64,000 bases of DNA from the NCBI GenBank assembly GCA_003162415.1, contig PMOL01000005.1, positions 341,836 through 405,835 on the forward strand, written 5' to 3'. This DNA comes from Candidatus Dormiibacterota bacterium. Lineage in GTDB: Bacteria; Chloroflexota; Dormibacteria; Aeolococcales; Aeolococcaceae. The notes under the pieces were generated by a model. The model ran no database searches. It saw only the letters and a program-made list of their open reading frames with translations, and was not told where the DNA came from. Shown here piece after piece: positions 47,069 through 56,900 of the stretch. The position numbers and the translations under genes were made by a program. The number at the start of each line of letters is the position of its first letter. Position 1 is the first letter of the stretch.

Positions 47069-49372
47069 ATGGGGGTCGCGGACGGAGAGACACCGTACCG
47101 GGGAGACGCGCGTGCCGGGAAAGGGGACAAGGCGATGAGGGGATCAGCCAACGCGGAGGATGATGCACGCGCCTTCGATGAGGCGCCGGCGCTCAGCTTG
47201 ATAGTCGCGGTTGACGCTGTGCACGAAGGCACGGCTCGATCGCTTTGCGACATGCTGAAGGTGATCGGCAACTCCTCGTGCGAAGTTATCGTGGCTTCCC
47301 GAGAGGCATGGCCTTCGGCGCCGGAAGGCGTCAAGGTGGTGTCCTACAATGCCGCCTCGCGCGGCGATCGTTTCGACCGAGCGGCGGCCGAGGCACGAGG
47401 CGGGATCCTGGCGTTTGTGGACGATCGGGTCCGGTTGCCGGAGGGCTGGCTGGAACGGGTGATCCAATACTTCGAAAATCCCGAGGTTTCAGTCGCCGGG
47501 GGACCGGTGCTGCCGAGGAGCCACTGGCGAGCCGAACGAGTCAGCGCGCTGATCTTGAACAGTCATCTCGGGACCACTCCGTCGGGCCACGTGTCACGTG
47601 CGGAACGCCCTCGTAAAGTTTCCGAGCTCACCGGTTCAAACCTGCTGATCCGCGAGGACGTCTTCCGCGACGTGGGCGGGTTCCAGTCGCCGAGCATCGG
47701 CGGGGAGGCGGTTCGGCTCTGCTACAAGGTTCGCTCCATTCTCGGGTGCGACATCCACTACGAACCCACGCTGGCAGTGGCCGCCACGACTCGACGCTTC
47801 CCCACGGCGTTCCTCGCTGACACCGCGGCGTATGGTCGTGCGAGAGGCGACATGGCACGGCGATTCCGCGAGGTTGCGCCGTTCTACCCATACGCGTTGC
47901 CCACTCTTGTGACCCTTGTCGTGATTCTCGAGCTCGCGTTGCTCATTCCCTTCCCGCACCATCCAATCAAGGCTGCGGCAATCGGTGGAGGGTTACTCTT
48001 CGTCCTCTACTGCGTGCAGGCAGTGGGGGTGCTCTTTGCGCGGGGACCCGCACGCCCGGGCGACCGGATCCTGGCCACTCTCGGTTTGCCGCTAGTGTCG
48101 TTGACGTACGGGATCGCATTCGTTCGCGGGTTCTTCGGACCCAGCATGGGAGAAATCTCACCGCTCCGTGGACGCGAACGGCCATTACGGGTGCTGATCA
48201 TCAATTGGCGCGACATCAGCCACCCGTGGTCGGGTGGTGCTGAGATCTACATGCATGAGATCGGCCGCCGGTTTGCCGAGAACGGGGTTGACGTCGGGTG
48301 GCTCTGCCAGCGGCACAAGGGCAGCAGCAGGAACGAGTTGCTCGACGGCATCCGGGTCCATCGGGTAGGAGGCCGCTTCACCCTGTATCCAAGCGTTGCG
48401 ATCTCGTATCTGTTCAGGCTCCGTGGCCGGTACGACGTCATCGTCGACTGCGAGAACGGGATCCCGTTCTTCACGCCGCTCTTCGCGCGGGTCCCGAAGG
48501 TCCTTCTCGTCCATCACGTCCATCGCGAGATCTTCCGGCGTGAGACGCATCCTCCCCTGCGCTGGCTTGGGTACTTTCTCGAGGGGAAACTGATGCCGCG
48601 GGTCTACCGGAACACACGGGTGGTTGCGGTCTCCGCGAGCACACGGGACGATCTGGTCGGATTGGGCTTCAAAGCAGACCAGATTCACATCGTCCACAAC
48701 GGCGTCGTCGAAGTCACTCCGCTCGACCGCAAGGCGGCGGCCGAGCCGAGAATCCTCTGCGCAGGGCGCCTAACGTCGCAGAAGGGCGTCGACGTGATCA
48801 TTCGCGCCATGCCGATCGTGCTTCGGTCCTTCCCGAACGCCAAACTCGACATCGTTGGGCAGGGCCCCGATCGAACGCGGCTCGAGCGGCTCGCGTGGTC
48901 TCTCAAGCTGGCAACCCACGTGCGCTTCCATGGCTATCTGCCGGGCGCAGCCCGAGACCAGCTTGCCGCGCAAGCGTGGGTGGCGGTATGCCCATCCGCG
49001 TTCGAGGGCTGGGGCGTTTCCGCTGTGGAGGCGGGTGCTCGTGGGCTCCCGGTCGTCGCATCGAACGTCAACGGTCTGCGTGATTCGGTCCGGGACGGCA
49101 TCACGGGTCTTCTGGTCCCGCACGGTGAGCCGGTCGCCCTGGCGGAGGCACTCGTGGGACTGCTGGGAGATCCAGAGCGCCGGGCGGCGATGAGCGTTGC
49201 CGGGATCGAGTGGGCGGCGGCACATTCCTGGGAGCGGAGCACCAACGAGCTTCGGCTCGTGCTGGCGGGCGCGATCGACGCCGGCCGACAGGCCGATAGC
49301 GCGGTCAACGCCGCGACCGCCGTGACCGAGACCGAAACGGTGGAGGATGTCCAGATCTCGAATGTCGGTTGA
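47069..49372 (+). CDS. Two-domain glycosyltransferase: GT2-like + TM linker + GT4-like
   Basis: ALSLIVAVDAV...LAFVDDRVRLPEGWLER (GT2); LRVLIINWRDISHPWSGGAEIYMHEI, ILCAGRLTSQKGVDVIIRA, PSAFEGWGVSAVEAGARGLPVVAS (GT4); RBS aaggagg before ATG 47069. Confidence 0.85.
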   Translation: MGVADGETPYRGDARAGKGDKAMRGSANAEDDARAFDEAPALSLIVAVDAVHEGTARSLCDMLKVIGNSSCEVIVASREAWPSAPEGVKVVSYNAASRGDRFDRAAAEARGGILAFVDDRVRLPEGWLERVIQYFENPEVSVAGGPVLPRSHWRAERVSALILNSHLGTTPSGHVSRAERPRKVSELTGSNLLIREDVFRDVGGFQSPSIGGEAVRLCYKVRSILGCDIHYEPTLAVAATTRRFPTAFLADTAAYGRARGDMARRFREVAPFYPYALPTLVTLVVILELALLIPFPHHPIKAAAIGGGLLFVLYCVQAVGVLFARGPARPGDRILATLGLPLVSLTYGIAFVRGFFGPSMGEISPLRGRERPLRVLIINWRDISHPWSGGAEIYMHEIGRRFAENGVDVGWLCQRHKGSSRNELLDGIRVHRVGGRFTLYPSVAISYLFRLRGRYDVIVDCENGIPFFTPLFARVPKVLLVHHVHREIFRRETHPPLRWLGYFLEGKLMPRVYRNTRVVAVSASTRDDLVGLGFKADQIHIVHNGVVEVTPLDRKAAAEPRILCAGRLTSQKGVDVIIRAMPIVLRSFPNAKLDIVGQGPDRTRLERLAWSLKLATHVRFHGYLPGAARDQLAAQAWVAVCPSAFEGWGVSAVEAGARGLPVVASNVNGLRDSVRDGITGLLVPHGEPVALAEALVGLLGDPERRAAMSVAGIEWAAAHSWERSTNELRLVLAGAIDAGRQADSAVNAATAVTETETVEDVQISNVG

Positions 49373-50276
49373 CCGACAGGGGACGGTCTCGGTCATCGTG
49401 ACCACGCGCAACTCAGGCCAGACGCTGGGACCCTGCCTCCGGAGCATTCGCGCTCAGACACATGCAGCCACCGAGCTCGTGGTCGTCGACAACCACTCGA
49501 GCGACGACACCCTGGAGATCGCCAACCGCTATTCCGATACGGTGGCGACCATCGGGCCGGAGCGGAGTGCTCAGCGAAACCACGGGGCGTCGCTGGCCTC
49601 GGGTGACCTGTTGCTCTTCATCGACGCCGACATGGTCCTTGATCCTCAGGTGGTATCCGAGGGTTCGCGCCTGCTCGCTGACGGTGTTCCGGCGGTCGTC
49701 ATCCCAGAGGAGACGGTGGGAGAGGGGTTTTGGACAGCCTGCCGCGCCCTGGAGCGCGGGTGCTACAAGGGAGATGACACCATTGAGGCTGCCCGCTTCT
49801 ACACTCGCGCCGCGTTCGCCGATGCCGGGGGGTTCGACGCACAGCTGAACGGGGGCGAGGACTGGGATCTGTCACGAAGAGTTGCACGCGGCCGCCGACT
49901 TCCCCGAACTCGGGCGATCATTCACCACGATGAGGGTCGCACCCGTCTCCGGACCGTCTACAGGAAGCGGCAGTACTATGCGCCAGGGTACCTCGCGTTC
50001 GCCCGGAAGCACGGACGTGGTGCAATGGCACAAGGAAACCCGATTTTTCGCGCTGCGTATGTCCGCAACTGGCGGACGTTGGGTCGCCACCCGTTGCTCA
50101 CGGCGGGCATGTTCACACTCAAGGCCGTCGAACTCGCGGCGGTCATCGACGTTGCCGTTGACACGAGACTTCGCGGTCACGTCCGCGACCGCAGCAGTGA
50201 GGTCTACGCAGTAGCAGATGCCAGAGAACGATCCCGAATCGCCGCGACACCCGGCGACGCGAGTCGCCGTCCATGA
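49347..50276 (+). CDS. Glycosyltransferase family 2 protein
   Basis: VSVIVTTRNSGQTLGPCLRSIRAQTHAATELVVVDNHSSDDTLEIA, GDLLLFIDADM; start may be 49362. Confidence 0.88.
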   Translation: MSRSRMSVDRQGTVSVIVTTRNSGQTLGPCLRSIRAQTHAATELVVVDNHSSDDTLEIANRYSDTVATIGPERSAQRNHGASLASGDLLLFIDADMVLDPQVVSEGSRLLADGVPAVVIPEETVGEGFWTACRALERGCYKGDDTIEAARFYTRAAFADAGGFDAQLNGGEDWDLSRRVARGRRLPRTRAIIHHDEGRTRLRTVYRKRQYYAPGYLAFARKHGRGAMAQGNPIFRAAYVRNWRTLGRHPLLTAGMFTLKAVELAAVIDVAVDTRLRGHVRDRSSEVYAVADARERSRIAATPGDASRRP

Positions 50277-51417
50277 CCATCCCCGGCGCGCGCTCAGGCC
50301 GCTGCTCGTAACGTTCGGCTCGATCATCGAGCCGGACGGTGGCCTCCAGGTTCGTTCACGGATTCTCGCCGAGAGCCTGGCTAGTCTGGGGATGCCGCCG
50401 ACGATCCTCAGCACTCGCGAGGCTCAGCCCCTAAATCCGCCGCCCCCGTGGGCGCGAGCAATCCACGTGCCCAACCGAAAGCCGTGGCGAGGTTTCTCGA
50501 TGGAGTGGGCGCGCATGATCCGTGAACACGCGCGCGATGCCGATGCCGTCATCGTCGCCAACGCGATGTTCATGCCGGCGTTCGAGGTCTCGGGGGCTCG
50601 CGTGCCGATGATCTGGGATACCAACGAGTGTCAGACGCTTCATTACGAGCGGCTCAAACGGACTGCGTCGAATCGGACCAAGCAGGTCATCTGGTGGGGG
50701 CTGGAACGCTGGGCCGCCAGGCGCTGTCGCGTGGCGGTCGCCATCGGTCAAGCCGAGGCTGCGGAGTGGCGACGCATCCACGTACCACTACGAGGCAAGC
50801 TGATGACCGTCGACCACGCGGCGTTCGTGCCTGAACGGATGATCGAAGCGGGCGACGGTGATCTTGCCGAGCGGGTCGGCGGCCTGCTGCATCGCCCGAT
50901 CCTGCTGTTCGTCGGCACGATCGCCGCCAAGCACAACGCGGTAGCGGCCCGATGGCTGATCGATGTCCTCGCCCCGACGCTCCCGGAGACGACGACGATA
51001 GTCATCTGCGGTCCGGGCAGCGATGGGCTTATCGGTGGTGGCAAGGCGGGCGCTCGAGTTGTGCTCCTCGGCGCCGTGGATGACGTCGACTCCATCATCG
51101 CCACCGCGGACCTGTGCCTGGCCCCGCTGGCCACGGGCGCGGGAGTAAAGACGAAGGTGCTCCACTATCTCGCCCACGGCAAGAGAATCGCCGGGACGCC
51201 CATCGCCTTCGAGGGCCTGAGCGGCGCGCCCGGTCTGCTCGAGGCGCCGCTTGACGCCCTGCCCAGCCTGGTCGCCCGTATCATGGCGGCGCCCGAGGGT
51301 GCTGACGCAGCCCGCTCCCGAGTGGCTGCACAGCATGCGTGGCTGGACGAACATCACGGGCGGCCGCTGATCATCGACCAGTGGAGGAACGTCCTGGCGT
51401 GCGTGAACGAGAACTGA
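50218..51417 (+). CDS. Glycosyltransferase family 4-like protein
   Basis: GGLQVRSRILAESLASLG, ILLFVGTIAAKHNAVAARWLIDVL, LAPLATGAGVKTKVLHYLAHGKRIAGTPIAFEGL. Confidence 0.8.
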   Translation: MPENDPESPRHPATRVAVHDHPRRALRPLLVTFGSIIEPDGGLQVRSRILAESLASLGMPPTILSTREAQPLNPPPPWARAIHVPNRKPWRGFSMEWARMIREHARDADAVIVANAMFMPAFEVSGARVPMIWDTNECQTLHYERLKRTASNRTKQVIWWGLERWAARRCRVAVAIGQAEAAEWRRIHVPLRGKLMTVDHAAFVPERMIEAGDGDLAERVGGLLHRPILLFVGTIAAKHNAVAARWLIDVLAPTLPETTTIVICGPGSDGLIGGGKAGARVVLLGAVDDVDSIIATADLCLAPLATGAGVKTKVLHYLAHGKRIAGTPIAFEGLSGAPGLLEAPLDALPSLVARIMAAPEGADAARSRVAAQHAWLDEHHGRPLIIDQWRNVLACVNEN

Positions 51418-52373
51418 AGGCGCCGTCCGGCGCCGCGAGGTCCAACCCGGTTGTGCTCGTCGGCGTTGCCCGCTCGGGTACCTCGTGGCTCGGTCATGCC
51501 CTCGGCAGGGCTCGAGGTGTCCGGTTCTACTACGAGCCGGACAACGTCGATGCCGACCCCTCGAATGACGCGGCAGCCGGCCAGCGCGGTTTCGGCCCCT
51601 ACCCGGTGATCGACAGCGACAGCGGTGCCGGGCAATTCGGTCCCCTCTGGGATCTGGTGTTCTCAGGGCGCCTGCCATTCGCGCTTCGCGAGCGACGACG
51701 ACTTCGCCCGGCGGCGAAGGTCCTCCTGCGACTGCCGCGATCGATTCGCGATCCGCTGGTCCGAAGCGCCGCGTCGATCTCGGCGCGCAGACCGGGCCGA
51801 GCCCAGAGCGTCGTGGTCAAGACGATCTACGCAACGTTCAGCCTGGAGTGGCTGGTCGCCCGGTATCGGCCACAGGTCATCGCCATGCAGCGGAACCCAC
51901 TCAACGTAGTCTCGAGCTGGCGCGAGCTCCACATCCCGCTGTTCGATCTCACCACACGCCCGATCATCCACACCCGGTTCATCGAGCCGCTCGGCATCGA
52001 ACCGCCCGGCGCCGGCGCGCCTGAGGTCGCTCAGATCGCATGGCACGTGGGTCTGCTCACGCACGTGATCGCCCAGGCGCTCGACCGGCACCCGGAGTGG
52101 ATCTTCGTGACCCACGAGGACCTCTGCGACGACCCATCGACCACGATCCGTCGGGTGTCCGAACAGGTGGGTCTGGAATGGACCGACGACATCGACCGCT
52201 TCCTCAACGACAACAACCGCCACGGCGAGGGTCTCGCGCCGGTGCGAATCGCAACGGAAGAACCCACCAAATGGCGTCAGCGCCTCACCGATGCTGAGGT
52301 CGAGCAGATTCAAAGGGTCCTCGAGAGATTCCCGACACGAGGCTGGGTTCGCCCTCCCGTTACCGCGTCGTGA
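51399..52373 (+). CDS. Sulfotransferase family protein (subfamily B, copy 2)
   Basis: VVLVGVARSGTSWLGHALG, EPDNVDADPSN, GFGPYPVIDSD, AMQRNPLNVVSSW; GTG start inferred. Confidence 0.82.
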   Translation: MRERELKAPSGAARSNPVVLVGVARSGTSWLGHALGRARGVRFYYEPDNVDADPSNDAAAGQRGFGPYPVIDSDSGAGQFGPLWDLVFSGRLPFALRERRRLRPAAKVLLRLPRSIRDPLVRSAASISARRPGRAQSVVVKTIYATFSLEWLVARYRPQVIAMQRNPLNVVSSWRELHIPLFDLTTRPIIHTRFIEPLGIEPPGAGAPEVAQIAWHVGLLTHVIAQALDRHPEWIFVTHEDLCDDPSTTIRRVSEQVGLEWTDDIDRFLNDNNRHGEGLAPVRIATEEPTKWRQRLTDAEVEQIQRVLERFPTRGWVRPPVTAS

Positions 52374-52453
52374 CAGTCGGTCCCTTCCCACTCGTGGCTG
52401 TTGATTGGGGCGTCTGACGACTTTCTAGTAGACTTGAGGGGGAAGAGGGGCGA

Positions 52454-52549
52454 ATGCCGAAAGTAGTCTTGGCAGGATTGGAGGTCGCGTGTCGGTCAGC
52501 GGTATCGAGACGTCTGCGCACGTTGCGGACGAGAACGGCAGGTGAGTGA
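52454..52549 (+). CDS. Possible 31-aa upstream ORF before flippase gene
   Basis: ATG preceded by purine-rich gagggggaagaggggcga; MPKVVLAGLEVACRSAVSRRLRTLRTRTAGE*, stop overlaps flippase start region. Confidence 0.3.
   Translation: MPKVVLAGLEVACRSAVSRRLRTLRTRTAGE
52489..52545 (+). CDS. Possible 18-aa leader peptide translationally coupled to flippase
   Basis: GTG after ggattggagg; VSVSGIETSAHVADENGR* with TGA overlapping flippase GTG start (GTGA at 52542-52545). Confidence 0.3.
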   Translation: MSVSGIETSAHVADENGR

Positions 52550-53909
52550 CTCCGAGGACGCTACAGGCACGCACGTGAATTCGCACGAGGGCGCGAAGCG
52601 CGAACGCCGGCAGTTCATCACGCAGAACGCCGTGGCTGCTGCCGGAACCTGGGGTGCGGGCGTGCTGGGGTTGCTGCTACAGGCGCTGGTCAGCCATCAC
52701 TTCAATCCGCGTCTTTACGGCGAGGTGTTCGCCGTCTTCAGCTTTTTCACCGTCCTGACCCAGCCGGCGGCAGGTTTCAGCCGGATGGTCGCATGGACGA
52801 CCAGCCGCGAACTTGCCACCAAACAGGGCACGGATGTGGAGAGCAGCGCTCTGTTGCGCATGACGATCCGCCGGCTGACGTTGATCGGCACCGCACTCGG
52901 GCTTGTGTTCATCATCGGAGGTGGACTGCTCGCGAGCTACCTGGCCGTGCCCCTCTCCTACATCATCGTGGGCGCGGTCGGAGTGCCGTTCATGTTCGCC
53001 ACCTCGCCAATGCTCGCCTCCCTCCAGGGCGAACAACGCTGGATACCCTGGAGCGCACTGAGCATTGGGATCGCCCTGAGCCGCGTCGTGTTCGTCATCA
53101 TCTTCGCGTTCTGGCTCGGCCCGCAGGGGGTCATGCTCGGCATCAGCGTCGCCGCGGCGGTGCTCTATTTCATTGCCCTTGCAATGGTCTGGCCGCGGAT
53201 GCGTCGCGGGCGCGGGGTCACCGGCTGGAAGCCGCTGTGGCGTTTCCTGCTCGTGTCGGTCACGTCCACCATCACGGTATCGGTCCTGCTCGGCAGCGAC
53301 GTCGTCCTCGTGCAGCACTTCTACCCGGGTAAACCGGCGGGTCAATTCAGCGCGGTCACGGTCACGGCGCGCGCACTCTTTTTCGCGATGGGAAGCGTGA
53401 CGAGCGTGCTCTTCCCCAAGGTCGCAGCGCGTCATGCCCGGCAGCGCGGGACGAAGTCCGTGGTGTTCACCTCCGTCGGTATCGCGCTGGTCGGAGGGCT
53501 GCTCGGATTGCTCGTGTTCTCCCTGCTCAGCACGAGCATCCTTCGTGACTTCTCGGGGAAGTCGTATGACGGAGGGGCCGGCTACATCGGTTGGTACGCG
53601 CTGGGCATGCCGCTGCTCGCCGCGGTTGTGATGCTCAGCAACACGCAGCAGTCGCTTGCCGACCTCAACCTCCTCTGGGTGCTGATCCCCGGGACGCTGA
53701 TCAAGCCGTTGCTCATCTACCTGTTCCACAGCTCACTGTTCGTGGTCTCGCTGATGAGCGACATCTCAATCGCAGCGGTCCTCGTCGCACTCGCGGTGCA
53801 ATACCTCCTGACAGAGCGGCGGCAACGACTGCTCGCGGCCGCTGCAGACGGACCGACGATCGACGATCCTGGCAGCGGTCAGGGGTTGATGGCGAATGCA
53901 CCGGCCTAG
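52542..53909 (+). CDS. Oligosaccharide flippase family (Wzx-like) membrane protein
   Basis: 455 aa, ~12-14 TM; ARQFITQNAVAAAGTWGAGVLGLLLQALVSHHFNPRLYGEVFAVFSFF-like N-terminus typical of polysaccharide biosynthesis flippases. Confidence 0.8.
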   Translation: MSDSEDATGTHVNSHEGAKRERRQFITQNAVAAAGTWGAGVLGLLLQALVSHHFNPRLYGEVFAVFSFFTVLTQPAAGFSRMVAWTTSRELATKQGTDVESSALLRMTIRRLTLIGTALGLVFIIGGGLLASYLAVPLSYIIVGAVGVPFMFATSPMLASLQGEQRWIPWSALSIGIALSRVVFVIIFAFWLGPQGVMLGISVAAAVLYFIALAMVWPRMRRGRGVTGWKPLWRFLLVSVTSTITVSVLLGSDVVLVQHFYPGKPAGQFSAVTVTARALFFAMGSVTSVLFPKVAARHARQRGTKSVVFTSVGIALVGGLLGLLVFSLLSTSILRDFSGKSYDGGAGYIGWYALGMPLLAAVVMLSNTQQSLADLNLLWVLIPGTLIKPLLIYLFHSSLFVVSLMSDISIAAVLVALAVQYLLTERRQRLLAAAADGPTIDDPGSGQGLMANAPA

Positions 53910-53918
53910 GTACCGCTC

Positions 53919-56900
53919 ATGAGCCGAGTGTTGACAGCTCGAGACAGCCGCGCAGTCGCGTGGTTGACCGAGAAGGGACGTTGGATCTCGGACCGTCCAT
54001 GGGCGATGGTGGTGGTACTCGCGCTTGTGGGCCTCGGCATCAGACATGCGTGGCTGTCGACCAATCCGCTCTCTGCCGGAGACTGGCACTGGCCCGACAA
54101 TCCAGTGCTCGCCAATTACAGCCCGTGGCCCTCGGTATGGGACAGCTCGCTCGGCCTGGGAGGCGAGAACCGCTTCTCGGCCGCCTTCCGATTCCCGATC
54201 TATGCGATCGCGGGACTCTTTGCCGTTCTCGGAGCCGGCTGGACCGTCACTGAAAAGCTGCTCTATTTCGTCCCGTTCGCAGTGTTGCTTCCCGTTGGAG
54301 GCTGGTTGCTGGCGCGCGAGATCATGGGCCGTACCAAGTGGGCGCTGCTGACTCCCGTCCTGCTCCTCGGCTCGACGTACTTCATGCTCGAATCGGACGG
54401 TGAGGTGCCGCTGGCGCTCGGCGAGATCGTCTCCTTCTTCGTCCTGATCGCGTTCCTCAAGACCGTGCGACGGTTCTCATTTCGCTGGGCGCTGTTCACC
54501 GGTCTGCTGCTTTCGGTCGTCGCACTCTACGACGTTCGTCCTGCCTATCTCTGCGTCCTGCTCATGGCGATGTACTTCGTCATTGTCTCGGTGGCCGAGC
54601 GAAACTGGCAGAGCTTTCTGCGCCGCACGGCGCTGGGCGCCGTCGCCGGCGCGGTGTTCCTCGGGCTCCAGGCGTTCTGGCTTGTCCCGCTTCTGACCTA
54701 CCACGGCGGCGTCGGCCTGCCGATTCCTCAGGCACCGAACTTCAACGTCCTCACGCTCGGACACGGCATCACGGGTGTCGATGCCTTCTGGACCGGCAGC
54801 ACCCCGGCGCAGCTTGTCCAGGCGCCACTGAATCCCGCCTATATGATCCTGCCGCTCCTTGCACTGACGCCGGTCCTTGCTCGCCGAATGCGTCCCGAAG
54901 TGCTCTGGCTCGTGGTCGCGGCGCTGCTCTTCGCATTCTTTGCCAAGACTGACAACGCCCCGCTCGGGGGCGTCTACGACTGGATGTACATCCACGTCCC
55001 GGGATGGAAGCTGTTCCGCGAAGGATCGAAGTTCCTGTACATCGTCATGCTGGCCTACGCGATCCTCATTCCCATTGCGCTGGCGGGCGCCTTCGAGTGG
55101 GTCGGAGCGCATCTTCCGGCGCTGCGGGCGCGCATGCTTCGAGCCGGCGCTGCACTTGCCCTGGTAGGTGTCGTTGCGTTGAGCGGGTGGTCGGTGGTGG
55201 TTCTGCAGAGCGGTGCACTGGGATCGACGACGCAACCAACGCCGGAGCCCGCGGCCTACGTGGCATTCTCCAGGATTCTCGCTGCCGACACGCGTCCCGG
55301 ACCGGTGCTCTGGTTCGGTCAACCGCTGGTTGGCAACAGCATCCACAACCACCACTTCCTCATCGCATCTCCGACACATCCGGCGGTGAATCTCACCGGC
55401 AAGTTCGGGGGAAGCCGGACCAACCAGCGGGATCCGTTCCAGCTGTACTGCCCTGACAACGTCATCGCGTACTGCTACGTGGACCCACACCTCTTCCCCT
55501 ACCTCGTGCAGATGGCGGGGGCCGGGTACGTCGTGGTTCCCGGTGGGCAGGGGGAGGGTTCGCTCCCGGCAGGGGTCACGCGCGCCTGGCTGCAGGAGCA
55601 GATGAGCCAGATGTTCGGGTCGCCGACGATCCTGGGTAGCGGGTCGACATCGATCTGGGTCTGGCGGATGAGCTCACCGGAACCCGCCGTCACGACCGCA
55701 CCTGCCGTCGCGGAGGTCGACTCAGGGACGTGGGCCACCCCTGAGATCCTTCCGGCGCTCGAAGCGCTCAACATCCCCGTGGCCTATCGCGAGAGCTTCG
55801 ACAACAACCAGTACCCGGTCGCTCCGGCGAACCTTCCCGACAAGGTGTCGGTACTGCCCTACGTCAACAACACGTGCCTATCCGACTTCGCAGGCACTGC
55901 GGCGGTGATGGCGCAGACGACGGCACCGTCGATAGCGCTCACCATCAACGGCGGACAGCTGTCCTTGCCACTGCTGACAGCCCAGGGCCTTCCCAGGGCT
56001 AATGGCTGGAACCTGTACGGCCCATTCCAGGCGACCAGCGGCAACAAGATTGCCATCGCAACGGCCGCGACGGCGACTGCGGTGACCCTCGGACCGTGCT
56101 TGAGCTGGTCATCCCTGACAGCCACCGCGCTCGGTGTTCGCACCACCGCGGTCAGTGATATCACGCTCACCTCGTCCGACGAGCAGATCACGGCGTCGAC
56201 CGACTCCGTCAACGGGAAGTGGGTCGAACTCCGCCGTTATTACGACCCTGGGTGGCGGCTCGACACACACAAGCCCGTCAGTCTCGGCGATGGCTTGTTC
56301 AACCTCTACCACCTCGACAGCACGCAGAGTTCCTCTCCCACGCTCTCGTTCACGTACTCGACACTTCCATATGAACGAATCGGAGAGGGCATCGCACTCG
56401 TCGTGCTCGTCGCAACGATCTGGCTCGCGGTTCGCGTGCCCCGCCGCTTCCGTGACGTCGCCACTGCAACATCAGCCCCAATAGGTCAGGCGACCTTTCC
56501 GCCGTCCCGCCTCGCCACGTGGATCGGCAGCATCGGCCTGGCGATGCTGGCGGTGACGGCGGTGGCCATGGCGCTCGAGTGGTTCGGTGTCCCGTCCATC
56601 TTCGCGGTCGTCGCGGTGGCACCCGATCCGTACTCGGTGGACATTGGCTACGGCGGCGTGGCCATCGCCCTGCTGCTTATCTCCGTCGCGGTGCGCTTCG
56701 TCGCCGGCTTCGGAGCCCGGAGCGAGCCGACTGACGAGCAGCGCGCAGAGCCGCATGCGCCGGAGCCGGCGGTCCCACAGACACCCACGCGGGTGGGCGC
56801 GGGTGTTGCATCGGTTGCAGTTGCGGGCGCGCTGATACTGGCGTCATGCGGTCAGTCCGCGGGCGATTTCCAGAATTTGATCACGCAAGCACAACAGGCC

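Noticed and set aside
52677-53729. 350-aa minus-strand ORF opposite flippase
   Set aside because: His/Glu/Arg-rich shadow of a membrane-protein gene
54477-55490. 337-aa minus-strand ORF opposite giant membrane protein
   Set aside because: Shadow ORF with no family resemblance
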